Shown here: positions 1 through 10,025 of the stretch, in pieces
Numbering within the stretch: position 1 is the stretch's first letter
Layout: each line of letters opens with the position of its first letter
DNA from: Tissierellia bacterium
GTDB taxonomy: Bacteria; Bacillota; Clostridia; Tissierellales; Sedimentibacteraceae
Assembly: GCA_012843025.1 (NCBI GenBank)
Contig: DURT01000016.1
Coordinates: forward strand, 1 to 64,000
Reading direction: 5' to 3'
Length of the DNA: 64,000 nucleotides
Position numbers and translations under genes: made by a program
Notes under the pieces: model-generated
What the model was told of the DNA's origin: nothing
Seen by the model: the letters and a program-made list of their open reading frames with translations, nothing else
Databases searched by the model: none

Positions 1-145
1 AAACTGGCTTTATGGCTAGGGTGAGAAGCCAAAGAAATGTATTTAATGATTAGAAAAGAAGACTATATTATTATTTAAGAAATTGATAATTATTACAGTG
101 GAAAACTGTAATTTGATTATAACTATATTGTACAAGGAGGATAAA

Positions 146-826
146 ATGTCAATATTAGAAAGATTCGGAGACATTATTAAAGCAAACATAAACGTATTGC
201 TGGAAAAAATGGAAGATCCTGAAAAAATGATTGACCAATACTTGGAAGATATGATGAAAGATCTTGCGGAAGTAAAAAGAAGTACAGCAGAAGTTATGGC
301 TGAAGAAACTCGAGCTAAGAGATTAGTGGATGAAAATCAGGCAGAAGTGGCAAAATACGAGGAATTTGCTAAAAAAGCTTTAATGGCAGGCAACGAGAAC
401 GATGCAAGAGTATTTTTAAACAAGAAACAGGAATTAGAAAATGTAGGAGCCGGTTTGATGACCGCTTATGCCTCTGCTCATGAAAATGCGATTAAAATGA
501 GACAGATGCATGATAAATTAACTTCCGACATCGAAACCTTAAAGGCGAGACGAAATGTTATAAAGTCAAAAGTTAAAATTGCCAAAACCCAGGAAACAAT
601 AAACGAAGCTACCCAGGCAACTAAAAAAATAACGGGTACCAGAAGTGCCTTTGAGCGTATGGAGCAAAAAGCTAACAGAATGTTGGATGAAGCCAATGCT
701 ATGGCAGAATTGAACAAGGAGCCTATAGATGAAGCTAAAGCTTTGGAAGAAAAATATGCATCTATGGGCAATGCTTCTGTAGATGAAGAACTGAAAAAGT
801 TAAAGGAAGAGTTAGGGCTTGAATAG
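146..826 (+). CDS. pspA: PspA/IM30 family protein
   Basis: Coiled-coil protein MSILERFGDIIKANINVLLEKMEDPEKMIDQYLEDM, typical PspA/Vipp1 N-terminus. ATG at 146 follows an AAGGAGG RBS; the upstream ORF start at 83 is rejected. Confidence 0.93.
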   Translation: MSILERFGDIIKANINVLLEKMEDPEKMIDQYLEDMMKDLAEVKRSTAEVMAEETRAKRLVDENQAEVAKYEEFAKKALMAGNENDARVFLNKKQELENVGAGLMTAYASAHENAIKMRQMHDKLTSDIETLKARRNVIKSKVKIAKTQETINEATQATKKITGTRSAFERMEQKANRMLDEANAMAELNKEPIDEAKALEEKYASMGNASVDEELKKLKEELGLE

Positions 827-833
827 TTTCAGT

Positions 834-866
834 AAAACCAACCACGTAAGACGTGGTTGGTTTTAA
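834..866 (+). terminator. Rho-independent terminator after pspA
   Basis: Perfect 14-bp stem AAAACCAACCACGT-AAG-ACGTGGTTGGTTTT. Confidence 0.85.
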
Positions 867-977
867 TATTAGTATGCCAAGTTCTAAGGACCTTACAAAA
901 CACCTTGAAAACGATTTGACAAAATTCGTGTATTTTATTAAGATATATTTAGATAAATCTATTTTTAAGGGTGGACT

Positions 978-2681
978 ATGATTAACTATGAGCATATGCA
1001 AAAATTGATTGATTCTATGTATGAAGGGGTAATATTAATAGACTATAAGAATACTTTCCTTGTAAACAGACGATTTAAAAGAATATTCAATATTCCGGAA
1101 GAAGACCCTGAGACTCTATCTAAAGTATTGAAGGAATACGCACTGTTAAAATTAGCAAGTAATGAAGAATATAAGGAAACGGAAATTTATATAAAAGATA
1201 AGAAAGTAACGGTAGAATGTTACTGTTTCTGTAGTTTAAATTTGTTTAAATTCAATGTTATTTTATTTAAAGAATTCAGCGACATATATGAAGCAAAAAA
1301 TGAAATAGAAGAACTAAAAACAGCTTTAATAACTATGAAAGATGTGCTGGATAATGCATATCAGGGGTTTGTATTGATTAATGAAGAGGGAAGAATAATT
1401 AAATGGAATTATGAAAAGCTTTTTGGAATTAAAGAAAAAGATGTAATTGGAAAACATGTGGAAGAGGTAATCGAAAATACCCGTTTACACATTGTAGTAA
1501 AAACAGGTAAAAAAGAACTATATGATGTTCAAAGAATACAAGGGCGTGATATGATTGCCAGCAGGACACCTATTATAAAAGATGGTAAAATAATTGGTGC
1601 TGTAGGAACAGTTTTGTTTAAGGATATTAAGGAAGTAACAGATTTGGCAAAAAGACTAAAAGTTCTTGAAAGTACCGTAGATAAATATAAAAGTGAAATT
1701 AGCAAAATGTATCGTGCCAACTATACTTTCAACGACATAATTACCCAAAACAAGCAAATGTTAGAGTTGATTAATATAGCTAAAAAATCCGCAAATTCAA
1801 GCTCCACAATATTAATTGAAGGAGAAAGCGGCACTGGAAAAGAGTATTTTGCTCATGCCATACATGAAGAAAGTAATAGAAGGCTGGCACCTTTTATAAG
1901 GATAAACTGTGCTGCAATTCCCCATGAGTTGTTAGAATCAGAACTGTTTGGCTATGAAGCAGGTGCATTTACTGGAGCGAGACGAGAAGGAAAGATTGGT
2001 AAATTAGAGCTTGCCAACGGAGGTACCATACTTTTAGATGAAATAAGTTCCATGCCTATGAGTATGCAGGCAAAGTTATTAAGAGTTTTAGAAGAGAGGG
2101 AATTTGAAAGAATAGGTGGCAATACATCTATAAAAATAGATGTAAGGGTTATTGCTTGTACTAATGAGAATATGGAGGAGCTTGTCAATAAAGGTCTTTT
2201 CAGGCAGGATTTGTATTTCAGATTAAATGTGGTTCAACTGAAGATACCACCTTTAAGAGATAGATTAGATGATATTCCTTGTTTATGTGAAGATATACTA
2301 AACAATCAAATCCAAAATGTAGTTAATACATCTAAAACAGTTACAGAGAGGGCTATTTTTGCATTAAAACTTTATGATTGGCCAGGGAATGTAAGAGAAC
2401 TAAGAAATATTTTAGAAAGAGCTGCCAATATTTCCATAGGAAATGTTATAGATATTCAGCACTTGCCTGACTTCATAAGTAAAAAATTAAATACTGAGCC
2501 AGTTAATTCAAATATATATTCATTGAAAAGAAAAATTGCAGAAGCTGAAGTAAGCGCTATTATAGAGGCTTTAAGATATTGCGAAGGAAACAGAACGGAA
2601 GCTGCCAAATTGTTGGGAATTCATAGAACTGCCTTGTATAAAAAACTTGAAAGTTATGGCATAGATATAAAAGCAATATAG
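978..2681 (+). CDS. Sigma-54-dependent transcriptional activator with PAS sensor, AAA+ and Fis-type HTH
   Basis: [15 protein letters not shown] Walker [20 protein letters not shown] (GAFTGA loop), C-terminal EALRYCEGNRTEAAKLLGIHRTALYKKL HTH; PAS-like region before the AAA+ domain. Confidence 0.95.
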   Translation: MINYEHMQKLIDSMYEGVILIDYKNTFLVNRRFKRIFNIPEEDPETLSKVLKEYALLKLASNEEYKETEIYIKDKKVTVECYCFCSLNLFKFNVILFKEFSDIYEAKNEIEELKTALITMKDVLDNAYQGFVLINEEGRIIKWNYEKLFGIKEKDVIGKHVEEVIENTRLHIVVKTGKKELYDVQRIQGRDMIASRTPIIKDGKIIGAVGTVLFKDIKEVTDLAKRLKVLESTVDKYKSEISKMYRANYTFNDIITQNKQMLELINIAKKSANSSSTILIEGESGTGKEYFAHAIHEESNRRLAPFIRINCAAIPHELLESELFGYEAGAFTGARREGKIGKLELANGGTILLDEISSMPMSMQAKLLRVLEEREFERIGGNTSIKIDVRVIACTNENMEELVNKGLFRQDLYFRLNVVQLKIPPLRDRLDDIPCLCEDILNNQIQNVVNTSKTVTERAIFALKLYDWPGNVRELRNILERAANISIGNVIDIQHLPDFISKKLNTEPVNSNIYSLKRKIAEAEVSAIIEALRYCEGNRTEAAKLLGIHRTALYKKLESYGIDIKAI

Positions 2682-2806
2682 TGTAGACAATTATCTACAG
2701 ATGTTTATGCTGTATAAAAAATTCTACAATCCATTTTTTGTTCATAATTTAACACAAATTTGTCCAGTTAATATATCTTTACTGAATATGTAGAATTATT
2801 TCTACA
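2682..2806 (+). promoter_or_regulatory. Three palindromic upstream activator sites TGTAGA-N6-TCTACA
   Basis: TGTAGAcaattaTCTACA (2682-2699), TGTATAaaaaatTCTACA (2711-2728, one mismatch), TGTAGAattattTCTACA (2789-2806), all upstream of a -24/-12 promoter. Confidence 0.8.
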
Positions 2807-2897
2807 CATTTCATTTTGTTTATATTATCTCCAAAAATACAATTTAAAAAATCCTTAAAATTCCAACACTAAATTGTCGAAAAAATTTGTAAGTCCT

Positions 2898-2913
2898 TGG
2901 CATGATAATTGCT
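2898..2913 (+). promoter_or_regulatory. Sigma-54 (-24/-12) promoter
   Basis: TGGCAT-GATAA-TTGCT, close match to consensus TGGCAC-N5-TTGCW. Confidence 0.9.
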
Positions 2914-2963
2914 TTTATAGTTAATTAGATAATTTTTAATTAAAATAAATAAAAAGGAGGTCA

Positions 2964-4145
2964 ATGATGAGAGAAGTTGTTATTGTAAGTGCTGTAAGGA
3001 CACCTATTGGCAGCTTCGGAGGAAGCCTTAAAGATGTGTCAGCTGTTAAATTAGGCGCTATTGCAGGAAAAGCAGCACTGGAAAGGGCAAACGTTAAACC
3101 AGAAATGGTTGACGAAGTGATTTTCGGAAACGTGCTTCAGGCGGGAATAGGACAAAATTTAGCAAGACAAGTATCAATTGCAGTTGGTATTCCCATAGAA
3201 GTTCCTTCCGTAACTATTAACAAAGTTTGTGGTTCCGGTTTAAAAACTGTTCAACTTGCTGCCCAGGCAATAATGTGTAATGAAGCTGAAATAGTTCTTG
3301 CAGGCGGTGCGGAAAATATGAGTCAGGCACCATACCTTCTTCCGAAGGCAAGATGGGGATTAAGAATGGGTGATGGTGCAATTGTTGATAGTATGGTTGC
3401 AGACGGTCTGACAGATATTTTTAACAATTACCATATGGGTATAACAGCAGAAAACATTGCCGAAAAGTGGAATATTACCAGGGAAGAACAAGATGAGTTT
3501 GCCGTTAGAAGTCAAAACAGAGCTGAAGCAGCTATAAAAAGCGGACGTTTTAAAGATGAAATAGTTCCTGTTGAAATTCCTCAAAGAAAAGGGGATCCTA
3601 TTATATTCGATACTGATGAATACCCAAGATTTGGTGCAACCTTGGAGGCTTTGGCTAAATTAAGACCTGCATTTAAGAAAGATGGTACCGTTACAGCAGG
3701 TAATGCATCAGGGATAAATGATGGTGCTGCTGCAGTATTGTTAATGTCAAAGGAAAAGGCAGATGAATTAGGAATTAAACCTTTGGCTACCATTGTATCC
3801 TTTGCTTCTGCAGGAGTTGATCCATCAATTATGGGATACGGACCTGTTCCCGCAAGCAGAAAAGCATTGGCAAAAGCTAATATGACCATAGAAGATATTG
3901 ATTTAATCGAAGCTAATGAAGCCTTTGCGGCACAATCCTTGTCTGTTGTTAAAGATTTAAATTTAGATCCTGAAAAGACTAATGTTAATGGAGGTGCAAT
4001 TGCACTAGGACATCCAATCGGTTGTTCAGGTACAAGAATATTAGTTACATTAATCCATGAAATGATAAAGAGGGATTGTAAAACAGGTTTGGCAACTCTG
4101 TGCATAGGTGGAGGTCAAGGTACTACACTAATCGTTAAAAGATAG
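2964..4145 (+). CDS. thlA: Acetyl-CoA C-acetyltransferase (thiolase)
   Basis: Thiolase motifs [55 protein letters not shown]. Confidence 0.95.
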   Translation: MMREVVIVSAVRTPIGSFGGSLKDVSAVKLGAIAGKAALERANVKPEMVDEVIFGNVLQAGIGQNLARQVSIAVGIPIEVPSVTINKVCGSGLKTVQLAAQAIMCNEAEIVLAGGAENMSQAPYLLPKARWGLRMGDGAIVDSMVADGLTDIFNNYHMGITAENIAEKWNITREEQDEFAVRSQNRAEAAIKSGRFKDEIVPVEIPQRKGDPIIFDTDEYPRFGATLEALAKLRPAFKKDGTVTAGNASGINDGAAAVLLMSKEKADELGIKPLATIVSFASAGVDPSIMGYGPVPASRKALAKANMTIEDIDLIEANEAFAAQSLSVVKDLNLDPEKTNVNGGAIALGHPIGCSGTRILVTLIHEMIKRDCKTGLATLCIGGGQGTTLIVKR

Positions 4146-4158
4146 GAGGAGGAAAAAT

Positions 4159-4812
4159 TTGAACAAGGTAATTTCAATTCAAGAAGCTGTAGATATGATT
4201 CATGATGGCATGACTATTATGGTTGGTGGATTTTTAGGATGCAAAAACCCCTTTAAATTAGTAGATGCCCTAGTTGAAAAAGGTGTAAAGGATATTACAT
4301 TAATTGCCAATGATACTGCTTTTCCCGAAGTAGGTATTGGAAAACTTATTGTAAATAAGCAAGTAAAGAAATTAATAGCTTCTCACATAGGAACTAACAG
4401 GGAAACAGGAAATCAAATGAACTCTGGCGAATTAGAAGTTGAATTAGTTCCACAGGGAACCTTGGCTGAAAGAATCAGAGCTGCTGGTGCAGGTTTGGGA
4501 GGAGTATTGACTCCTACAGGAATAGGGACCGTAGTTGCTGAAGGAAAGAGAATTATTGAAGTAGATGGAAAAGAATATCTATTAGAAAAACCTCTTAGAG
4601 CGGATGTGGCTCTCATCGTTGGCGCTAAAGTTGATAAAAAAGGAAATGTTAGGTACGCGAAAGCAACTAGAAATTTCAATCCATTAATGGCTACGGCTGC
4701 GGATCTTGTTATAGTGGAAGCAGATGAGATCGTTGAAGTAGGAGAACTAGATCCAGATGACGTTATGACTCCGGGAATATTTGTAGATTATATAGTAGGA
4801 GGTAATGAATAA
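4159..4812 (+). CDS. atoD: 3-oxoacid/acetate CoA-transferase subunit A
   Basis: [36 protein letters not shown] start after AGGAGGAGG RBS; followed directly by the B subunit. Confidence 0.92.
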   Translation: MNKVISIQEAVDMIHDGMTIMVGGFLGCKNPFKLVDALVEKGVKDITLIANDTAFPEVGIGKLIVNKQVKKLIASHIGTNRETGNQMNSGELEVELVPQGTLAERIRAAGAGLGGVLTPTGIGTVVAEGKRIIEVDGKEYLLEKPLRADVALIVGAKVDKKGNVRYAKATRNFNPLMATAADLVIVEADEIVEVGELDPDDVMTPGIFVDYIVGGNE

Positions 4813-5468
4813 TGGATGATAAGAACTATATTGCTAAAAGGGTAGCTCAAGAATTAAAAGACGGTAATGTTGTAAATTTAGGAATTGGCCTTCCTACATT
4901 AGTTGCTAACTACATACCCGAAGGTGTTGAAATAACATTACAGTCTGAAAACGGTTTTTTAGGAATGGGTCCTGCCCCAGAGCCAGGACAAGAAGATCCA
5001 TATCTTGTAAATGCAGGGGGACTTCACGTTACAATAAATCCTGGTGGTGTTTTCTTCGACAGCGCGGATTCTTTCCTGATTATAAGGGGTGGACATGTGG
5101 ATGCAACGGTTTTAGGTGCCTTGGAAGTTGATGAGAAAGGAAACCTTGCTAACTGGATGATACCAGGAAAGATGGTACCAGGCATGGGAGGAGCCATGGA
5201 TCTTGTTACAGGAGCCAAAAAGGTTATTGTAGCAATGAACCATACAGCAAAAGGCAACCATAAAATTTTGAAGGAATGTACTCTTCCTTTGACAGCCGTT
5301 AATGCAGTTGACTTAATCATTACAGAAATGGGTGTTATGGAAGTAACGGATAAAGGTTTAGTTCTTACTGAAATCAATCCCAAATATACCGTAGAAGAAG
5401 TACAAGAAGCTACGGGAGCAACATTAATAATTTCTGAGAATTTAAAAGAAATGGAACCACAGGAATAA
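4812..5468 (+). CDS. atoA: 3-oxoacid/acetate CoA-transferase subunit B
   Basis: [50 protein letters not shown], with the SENG motif of family I CoA transferases. Confidence 0.94.
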   Translation: MDDKNYIAKRVAQELKDGNVVNLGIGLPTLVANYIPEGVEITLQSENGFLGMGPAPEPGQEDPYLVNAGGLHVTINPGGVFFDSADSFLIIRGGHVDATVLGALEVDEKGNLANWMIPGKMVPGMGGAMDLVTGAKKVIVAMNHTAKGNHKILKECTLPLTAVNAVDLIITEMGVMEVTDKGLVLTEINPKYTVEEVQEATGATLIISENLKEMEPQE

Positions 5469-5491
5469 AATTAATAAATGGAGGTTAAAAA

Positions 5492-6253
5492 ATGTTAAAA
5501 GACAAAGTTTGTATAGTAACGGGAGCAGCAAGTGGTATTGGTTTGGCAATAGCTGAAACTTTTGCAAATGAAGGTGCAAAAGTAGTTATGGCTGATGTTA
5601 ACGAAGCTAAGCTAAAAGAAGAATCCGAAAGAATAGGAGCAGTTTATTTTGTAGGAGATTTGAGTAAACAGGCTGATTGTAAGAAACTAGTTGACTTTAC
5701 GGTAGAGAAATATGCAACTGTTCACGTATTGGCAAATGTTGCAGGAATTCAAACAGTAAGTCCTATTGATGAGTTTCCAGAAGACAAATGGAATTTTATG
5801 ATTAATTTAATGCTTACAGCACCATTCCTATTAACAAAGTACGTATGGCCTTATATGAAAGAACAAAGTTGGGGAAGAATTATCAACATGGGTTCAATTC
5901 ACGGTCTTATTGCATCAGAATACAAGGTTGCCTATATTTCTGCTAAACACGGTTTGGGAGGTTTAACCAGAACTGCTGCCGTAGAAGGTGGTAAGTACGG
6001 TATTACCTGCAATATGATTTGTCCTTCATATGTAAGAACACCTTTGGTAGACAAACAAATTGCTGATCAGGCTAAAAACCATGGAATACCTGAAGAACAG
6101 GTTATCTCAGATATTATGCTTTCAAAAGCTTTTGTAAAGAAATTGTTAGAACCGAAAGATATCGGAGAAGTTGCTAAATTCCTGTGCTCTGATACAGGAG
6201 ATTTTATTACTGGTTCAATGCTTACCATCGACTGTGGTTGGACTGCTTCTTAA
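5492..6253 (+). CDS. 3-hydroxybutyrate dehydrogenase (SDR family)
   Basis: CIVTGAASGIGLAIAETFA, YISAKHGLGGLTRTAAVEGGKYGITCNMICPSYVRTPLVDKQI; strongly resembles D-3-hydroxybutyrate dehydrogenase. Confidence 0.85.
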   Translation: MLKDKVCIVTGAASGIGLAIAETFANEGAKVVMADVNEAKLKEESERIGAVYFVGDLSKQADCKKLVDFTVEKYATVHVLANVAGIQTVSPIDEFPEDKWNFMINLMLTAPFLLTKYVWPYMKEQSWGRIINMGSIHGLIASEYKVAYISAKHGLGGLTRTAAVEGGKYGITCNMICPSYVRTPLVDKQIADQAKNHGIPEEQVISDIMLSKAFVKKLLEPKDIGEVAKFLCSDTGDFITGSMLTIDCGWTAS

Positions 6254-6313
6254 TGTTATATTGGAGTGCCTATAGCGCACTCCTTCATAAAAAAATATGA
6301 ATGGAGGATATTT

Positions 6314-7600
6314 ATGTTTGGAATTATTTTAGGATTAGTACTTTTAATGTTTTTAGCCTACAGAGGATATTCAATTTTATGGGTTGCCCCAGTATGTGCT
6401 TTAGTTGTAGGATTAACAGGTGGCCTAAATCCATTGGAAATGTACAAAGAAACTTATATGACAGGTCTATCTGGTTATGTTAAATCCTGGTTCCCCGTAT
6501 TTATGTTAGGTGCAATTTTTGGTCATTTAATGGACTATACGGGAGCAGCAAAATCAATTGCTGTTTGGCTTACTCAAAAATTGGGAGCTAAAAGAGCAAT
6601 AATGGGCGTTGTTGTTGGATGTGGAGTGTTAACATATGGTGGTATCAGTTTGTTCGTTGTTGTATTTGCTATGTATCCATTAGGACTTGAGTTATTTAGG
6701 GAAGCTAATATTTCAAGAAAACTCTTACCTGGTGCCATAGCTTTGGGATCATTCACCTTTACCATGACTGCTATTCCAGGAACACCGCAAATTCAAAATA
6801 TTATTCCTACTAACTATTATGGAACTGATCCTGCAGCAGCACCTATAATGGGTATTGTTGCAGCCGTTACTATGTTTGTACTAGGCTTGATGTGGCTGCA
6901 CTACAGGGAAAGAAAACTCTCTGAGGCAGGAGATGTATTTGCTGAACCAAAAAACAGAGAAGGTATTGAAGTAGATTACAGTAGTCTTCCAAATCCATTC
7001 TTGTCATTCTTACCCCTGATTACTGTAATAGTAACCATGAACTTGCTTGATTGGGATATAATCGTTGCTTTGTTAAGTGGTATTGTACTATCAATGGCTA
7101 TCAGCTTTAATAAGTATAAAGGATTTACAAAAACAATAAGTAATGGTGCCATTGGTTCTATAACTGCTATTCTTAACACTGCAGGTGCTGTTGGGTTCGG
7201 TACAGTAGTTAGAGCTGTTCCTGGATTTGCAACACTTACAGAAATATTATTAAACGTTCCTGGAACTCCTCTTATATCAGAAGCTATTGCAGTTAACTTG
7301 TTGGCTGGAGCTACAGGATCCGCATCAGGAGGTATGAGTATTGCCCTTGAAGCCTTAGGAGACAAATATATGGAAATCGCTGCTCAAACAGGAATTAGTC
7401 CTGAAGCATTCCACAGGGTTGCATCCTTGGCATCTGGTGGTCTAGATACCCTTCCTCACAACGGAGCAGTTTTAACATTGTTGGCAGTAACAGGAATGAC
7501 ACATAAGGAATCATATATTGACATTATGATGACTTCTCTAATAATTCCTTTAGTTTCTTCTATACCTGCCATAATTTTAGGAAGCTTGGGTATTTACTAA
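6314..7600 (+). CDS. GntP-family permease (organic acid, possibly 3-hydroxybutyrate, transporter)
   Basis: Multi-TM protein with GntP-like stretches (ASGGLDTLPHNGAVLTLLAVTGMTHKESY). ATG at 6314 follows ATGGAGG; substrate inferred from context only. Confidence 0.82.
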   Translation: MFGIILGLVLLMFLAYRGYSILWVAPVCALVVGLTGGLNPLEMYKETYMTGLSGYVKSWFPVFMLGAIFGHLMDYTGAAKSIAVWLTQKLGAKRAIMGVVVGCGVLTYGGISLFVVVFAMYPLGLELFREANISRKLLPGAIALGSFTFTMTAIPGTPQIQNIIPTNYYGTDPAAAPIMGIVAAVTMFVLGLMWLHYRERKLSEAGDVFAEPKNREGIEVDYSSLPNPFLSFLPLITVIVTMNLLDWDIIVALLSGIVLSMAISFNKYKGFTKTISNGAIGSITAILNTAGAVGFGTVVRAVPGFATLTEILLNVPGTPLISEAIAVNLLAGATGSASGGMSIALEALGDKYMEIAAQTGISPEAFHRVASLASGGLDTLPHNGAVLTLLAVTGMTHKESYIDIMMTSLIIPLVSSIPAIILGSLGIY

Positions 7601-7626
7601 AATTTGCAAATAAAATATAATAAAGA

Positions 7627-7680
7627 TGTAGCCCAGCTACATCTTGTAGCCCAGCTACATCTTGTAGCCCAGCTACATCT
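7627..7680. repeat. Three exact tandem copies of an 18-bp hairpin-forming repeat
   Basis: TGTAGCCCAGCTACATCT at 7627-7644, 7645-7662 and 7663-7680; contains the inverted repeat AGATGTAGC-CCA-GCTACATCT. Confidence 0.95.
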
Positions 7681-7710
7681 TTATTAAATGATTATAGTAA
7701 GGAGGATTAT

Positions 7711-8655
7711 ATGAAATTAGAAGATATTAAAAAAATCGGCGTAGCCGGTGGTGGAACTATGGGTTCAGGAATTGCACAAATATTTGCGCAAAACGGTTAT
7801 GAAGTGGTAGTGACGGATATTTCAGAAGAATTATTGGAAAATACTAAGAGAATCATATCCTTAAATCAGAAAACTTTGATTAATGAAGGCTTGTTGACAA
7901 AGGAGCAGGCAGAAGAATCTCTGAAATATATTTCTTATTCCACAGATAAAAGTGTTTTTAAAGATGCAGATTTAATAGTTGAAGCAATTATTGAAAAATT
8001 AGACATTAAGCAGGATTATTGGAAGGAAGTGGAGGGAATAGCTCCTTCGCACTGTATTTTTGCAACAAATACTTCAGGTTTAAGCATTAATGCTATATGC
8101 TCAAAATTAGAAAAAAAAGGAAGATTTATAGGAATGCATTGGTGGAACCCTCCTCATATAATTCCTCTTATAGAACTCATAAAAAACGATGAAACTACAG
8201 ATGAAACAGTGGAAGTTTTAAAAGCTTTAGTTGATAAAATCGGCAAGGAATCGGTTGTTGTATTAAAAGATGTAAATGGATTTATTGGTAACAGAATACA
8301 ATTTGCTGTATATAGAGAAGCTTTGAAAATAGTAGAAGAAGGAGTTGCTACCGTTGAGGACGTAGACAAGGCTATGAAATATGGTCCTGGATTCAGATAT
8401 CCGGTACTTGGGCCTTTCGAAACGGCTGACTTGGGCGGCTTAGATACATTCTATTACATTTCATCCTACTTGTTTAACGACTTAAGTGATGTAAAAGAAC
8501 CTACCAAGCTTCAACAGGAAAAAATGGACAAAAAAGAACTTGGAGTTAAAACAGGCAAGGGATGGTATGATTATTCCGATGGCAAGGACGAAGAAGCCAT
8601 GGCAAGAAGAGACAAAAACTTCTTTAAAATGTTGAAAAACATTCATAATCAATAA
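7711..8655 (+). CDS. hbd: 3-hydroxybutyryl-CoA dehydrogenase
   Basis: IGVAGGGTMGSGIAQIFAQNGYEVVVTD NAD-binding motif; GFIGNRIQFAVYREA; GVKTGKGWYDY C-terminus. Confidence 0.93.
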   Translation: MKLEDIKKIGVAGGGTMGSGIAQIFAQNGYEVVVTDISEELLENTKRIISLNQKTLINEGLLTKEQAEESLKYISYSTDKSVFKDADLIVEAIIEKLDIKQDYWKEVEGIAPSHCIFATNTSGLSINAICSKLEKKGRFIGMHWWNPPHIIPLIELIKNDETTDETVEVLKALVDKIGKESVVVLKDVNGFIGNRIQFAVYREALKIVEEGVATVEDVDKAMKYGPGFRYPVLGPFETADLGGLDTFYYISSYLFNDLSDVKEPTKLQQEKMDKKELGVKTGKGWYDYSDGKDEEAMARRDKNFFKMLKNIHNQ

Positions 8656-8700
8656 TGAGTTCTCGTAATTTTATACCTATCTGAGATTTGATACTATATA

Positions 8701-8735
8701 AAAAAGGATCCCCAGTAAAAATAGGGATCCTTTTT
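8701..8735. terminator. Bidirectional terminator between convergent hbd and ychF
   Basis: AAAAAGGATCCC-cagtaaaaata-GGGATCCTTTTT. Confidence 0.9.
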
Positions 8736-8738
8736 CTA

Positions 8739-9830
8739 CTATACATTAAATCTGAAGAGTACTATGTCTCCGTCTTCCATTATATAGTCTTTTCCTTCCA
8801 GGCGCATTAAGCCTTTTTCTTTTGCTGCATTTAAAGTACCGTATTTTTCTACATCTTCGTACTTGGTAACTTCAGCTCTTATGAAACCTCTTTCTATATC
8901 TGAGTGAATTTTGCCAGCAGCTTTTTGAGCATTGGTTCCTTTAACAATTGTCCATGCCCTTGTTTCCATGGGACCAGTGGTAAAAAAACTTATAAGTCCT
9001 AACAGACGATAGCTGGAACGAATAAGTTTATCCAAACCTGATTCCTCTAATCCCATTTCTTCTAAGAATAGCTCCTTTTCCTCATCTTCTAATGTTGATA
9101 TTTCTTCTTCTAATTTTCCGCAAATTACAATTACTTCCGAATTATCTTTTAAAGCGTGTTCCTTAACATAGTTTACATATTTGTTTTCCATGGGATTTGA
9201 AATAGAATTTTCATCTACATTGGCTACATACAATACAGGTTTTGCTGTAATTAAATTAAAGGTCTTTAACAATTTCTTTTCGTCTTCTGTATAACTCAAA
9301 TATCTGGCCGGTTTTTCAGTTTCAAGGCCTTCTACTATTTTCTGAACCAAACTTAGTTCAGCTTGAAGCGTTTTATCGTTCTTAACCATTTTTGACAGCT
9401 TTTCGAGGCGTTTATTCATTACTTCCAAATCTGCCAATACTAATTCCAATTCTATAATTTCAATATCTCTTTTAGGATCTACCGTTGATTCTACGTGGAT
9501 TACGTTGCTGTCATCAAAACATCTTACTACGTGAACAACGGCTTCCACTTCTCTAATATGGGAAAGAAATTTATTTCCTAAACCTTCCCCCTTGCTGGCT
9601 CCTTTTACCAAGCCGGCTATATCGAAAAACTCTATAACTGCAGGAACTATTTTTTCCGAATTGCTCATTTTTGCAAGGAAATTTAGTCTTTTATCAGGTA
9701 CTTCCACTACTCCTATATTAGGTTCAATCGTACAGAAGGGATAATTTGCTGAATCGGCACCTGCTGATGTTATGGCATTAAACAATGTACTTTTGCCAAC
9801 ATTGGGAAGACCTACTATTCCTAATTTCAT
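8739..9830 (-). CDS. ychF: Redox-regulated ATPase YchF
   Basis: MKLGIVGLPNVGKSTLFNAITSAGADSANYPFCTIEPNIGVVEVPD; C-terminal TGS-like GKDYIMEDGDIVLFRFNV. Confidence 0.97.
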   Translation of the reverse strand: MKLGIVGLPNVGKSTLFNAITSAGADSANYPFCTIEPNIGVVEVPDKRLNFLAKMSNSEKIVPAVIEFFDIAGLVKGASKGEGLGNKFLSHIREVEAVVHVVRCFDDSNVIHVESTVDPKRDIEIIELELVLADLEVMNKRLEKLSKMVKNDKTLQAELSLVQKIVEGLETEKPARYLSYTEDEKKLLKTFNLITAKPVLYVANVDENSISNPMENKYVNYVKEHALKDNSEVIVICGKLEEEISTLEDEEKELFLEEMGLEESGLDKLIRSSYRLLGLISFFTTGPMETRAWTIVKGTNAQKAAGKIHSDIERGFIRAEVTKYEDVEKYGTLNAAKEKGLMRLEGKDYIMEDGDIVLFRFNV

Positions 9831-10025
9831 AAAACGTGACCGCCCTTTCTTTTCTCATGCTAATCAATTTAAACAAGCTACATTATATACCAACAAAACT
9901 TAAACTTCAATATATTATTTGAATTCACCAAGAATAAGACAACTTTTTAGTATTTGAAAGCATATATTAGTTTTCCTTGAATATTAATAAAATATATAAG
10001 ACAAATATGGGGGGAAGAAACGATT

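Noticed and set aside
478-771. Antisense ORFs on the minus strand (478-771, 3581-4105, 5024-5383, 6976-7365, 19952-20365, 55089-55439 and similar)
   Set aside because: They lie fully inside well-supported + strand genes, have low-complexity hydrophobic or Ser/Pro/Thr-rich translations typical of antisense frames, and lack RBS support.
6301-6483. Small + strand ORF overlapping the GntP permease start
   Set aside because: Out of frame within the permease gene; its ATGGAGG is better explained as the permease RBS.
7627-7680. CRISPR-like array at the triple repeat
   Set aside because: Repeats are directly abutting 18-mers with no spacers and no cas genes nearby.
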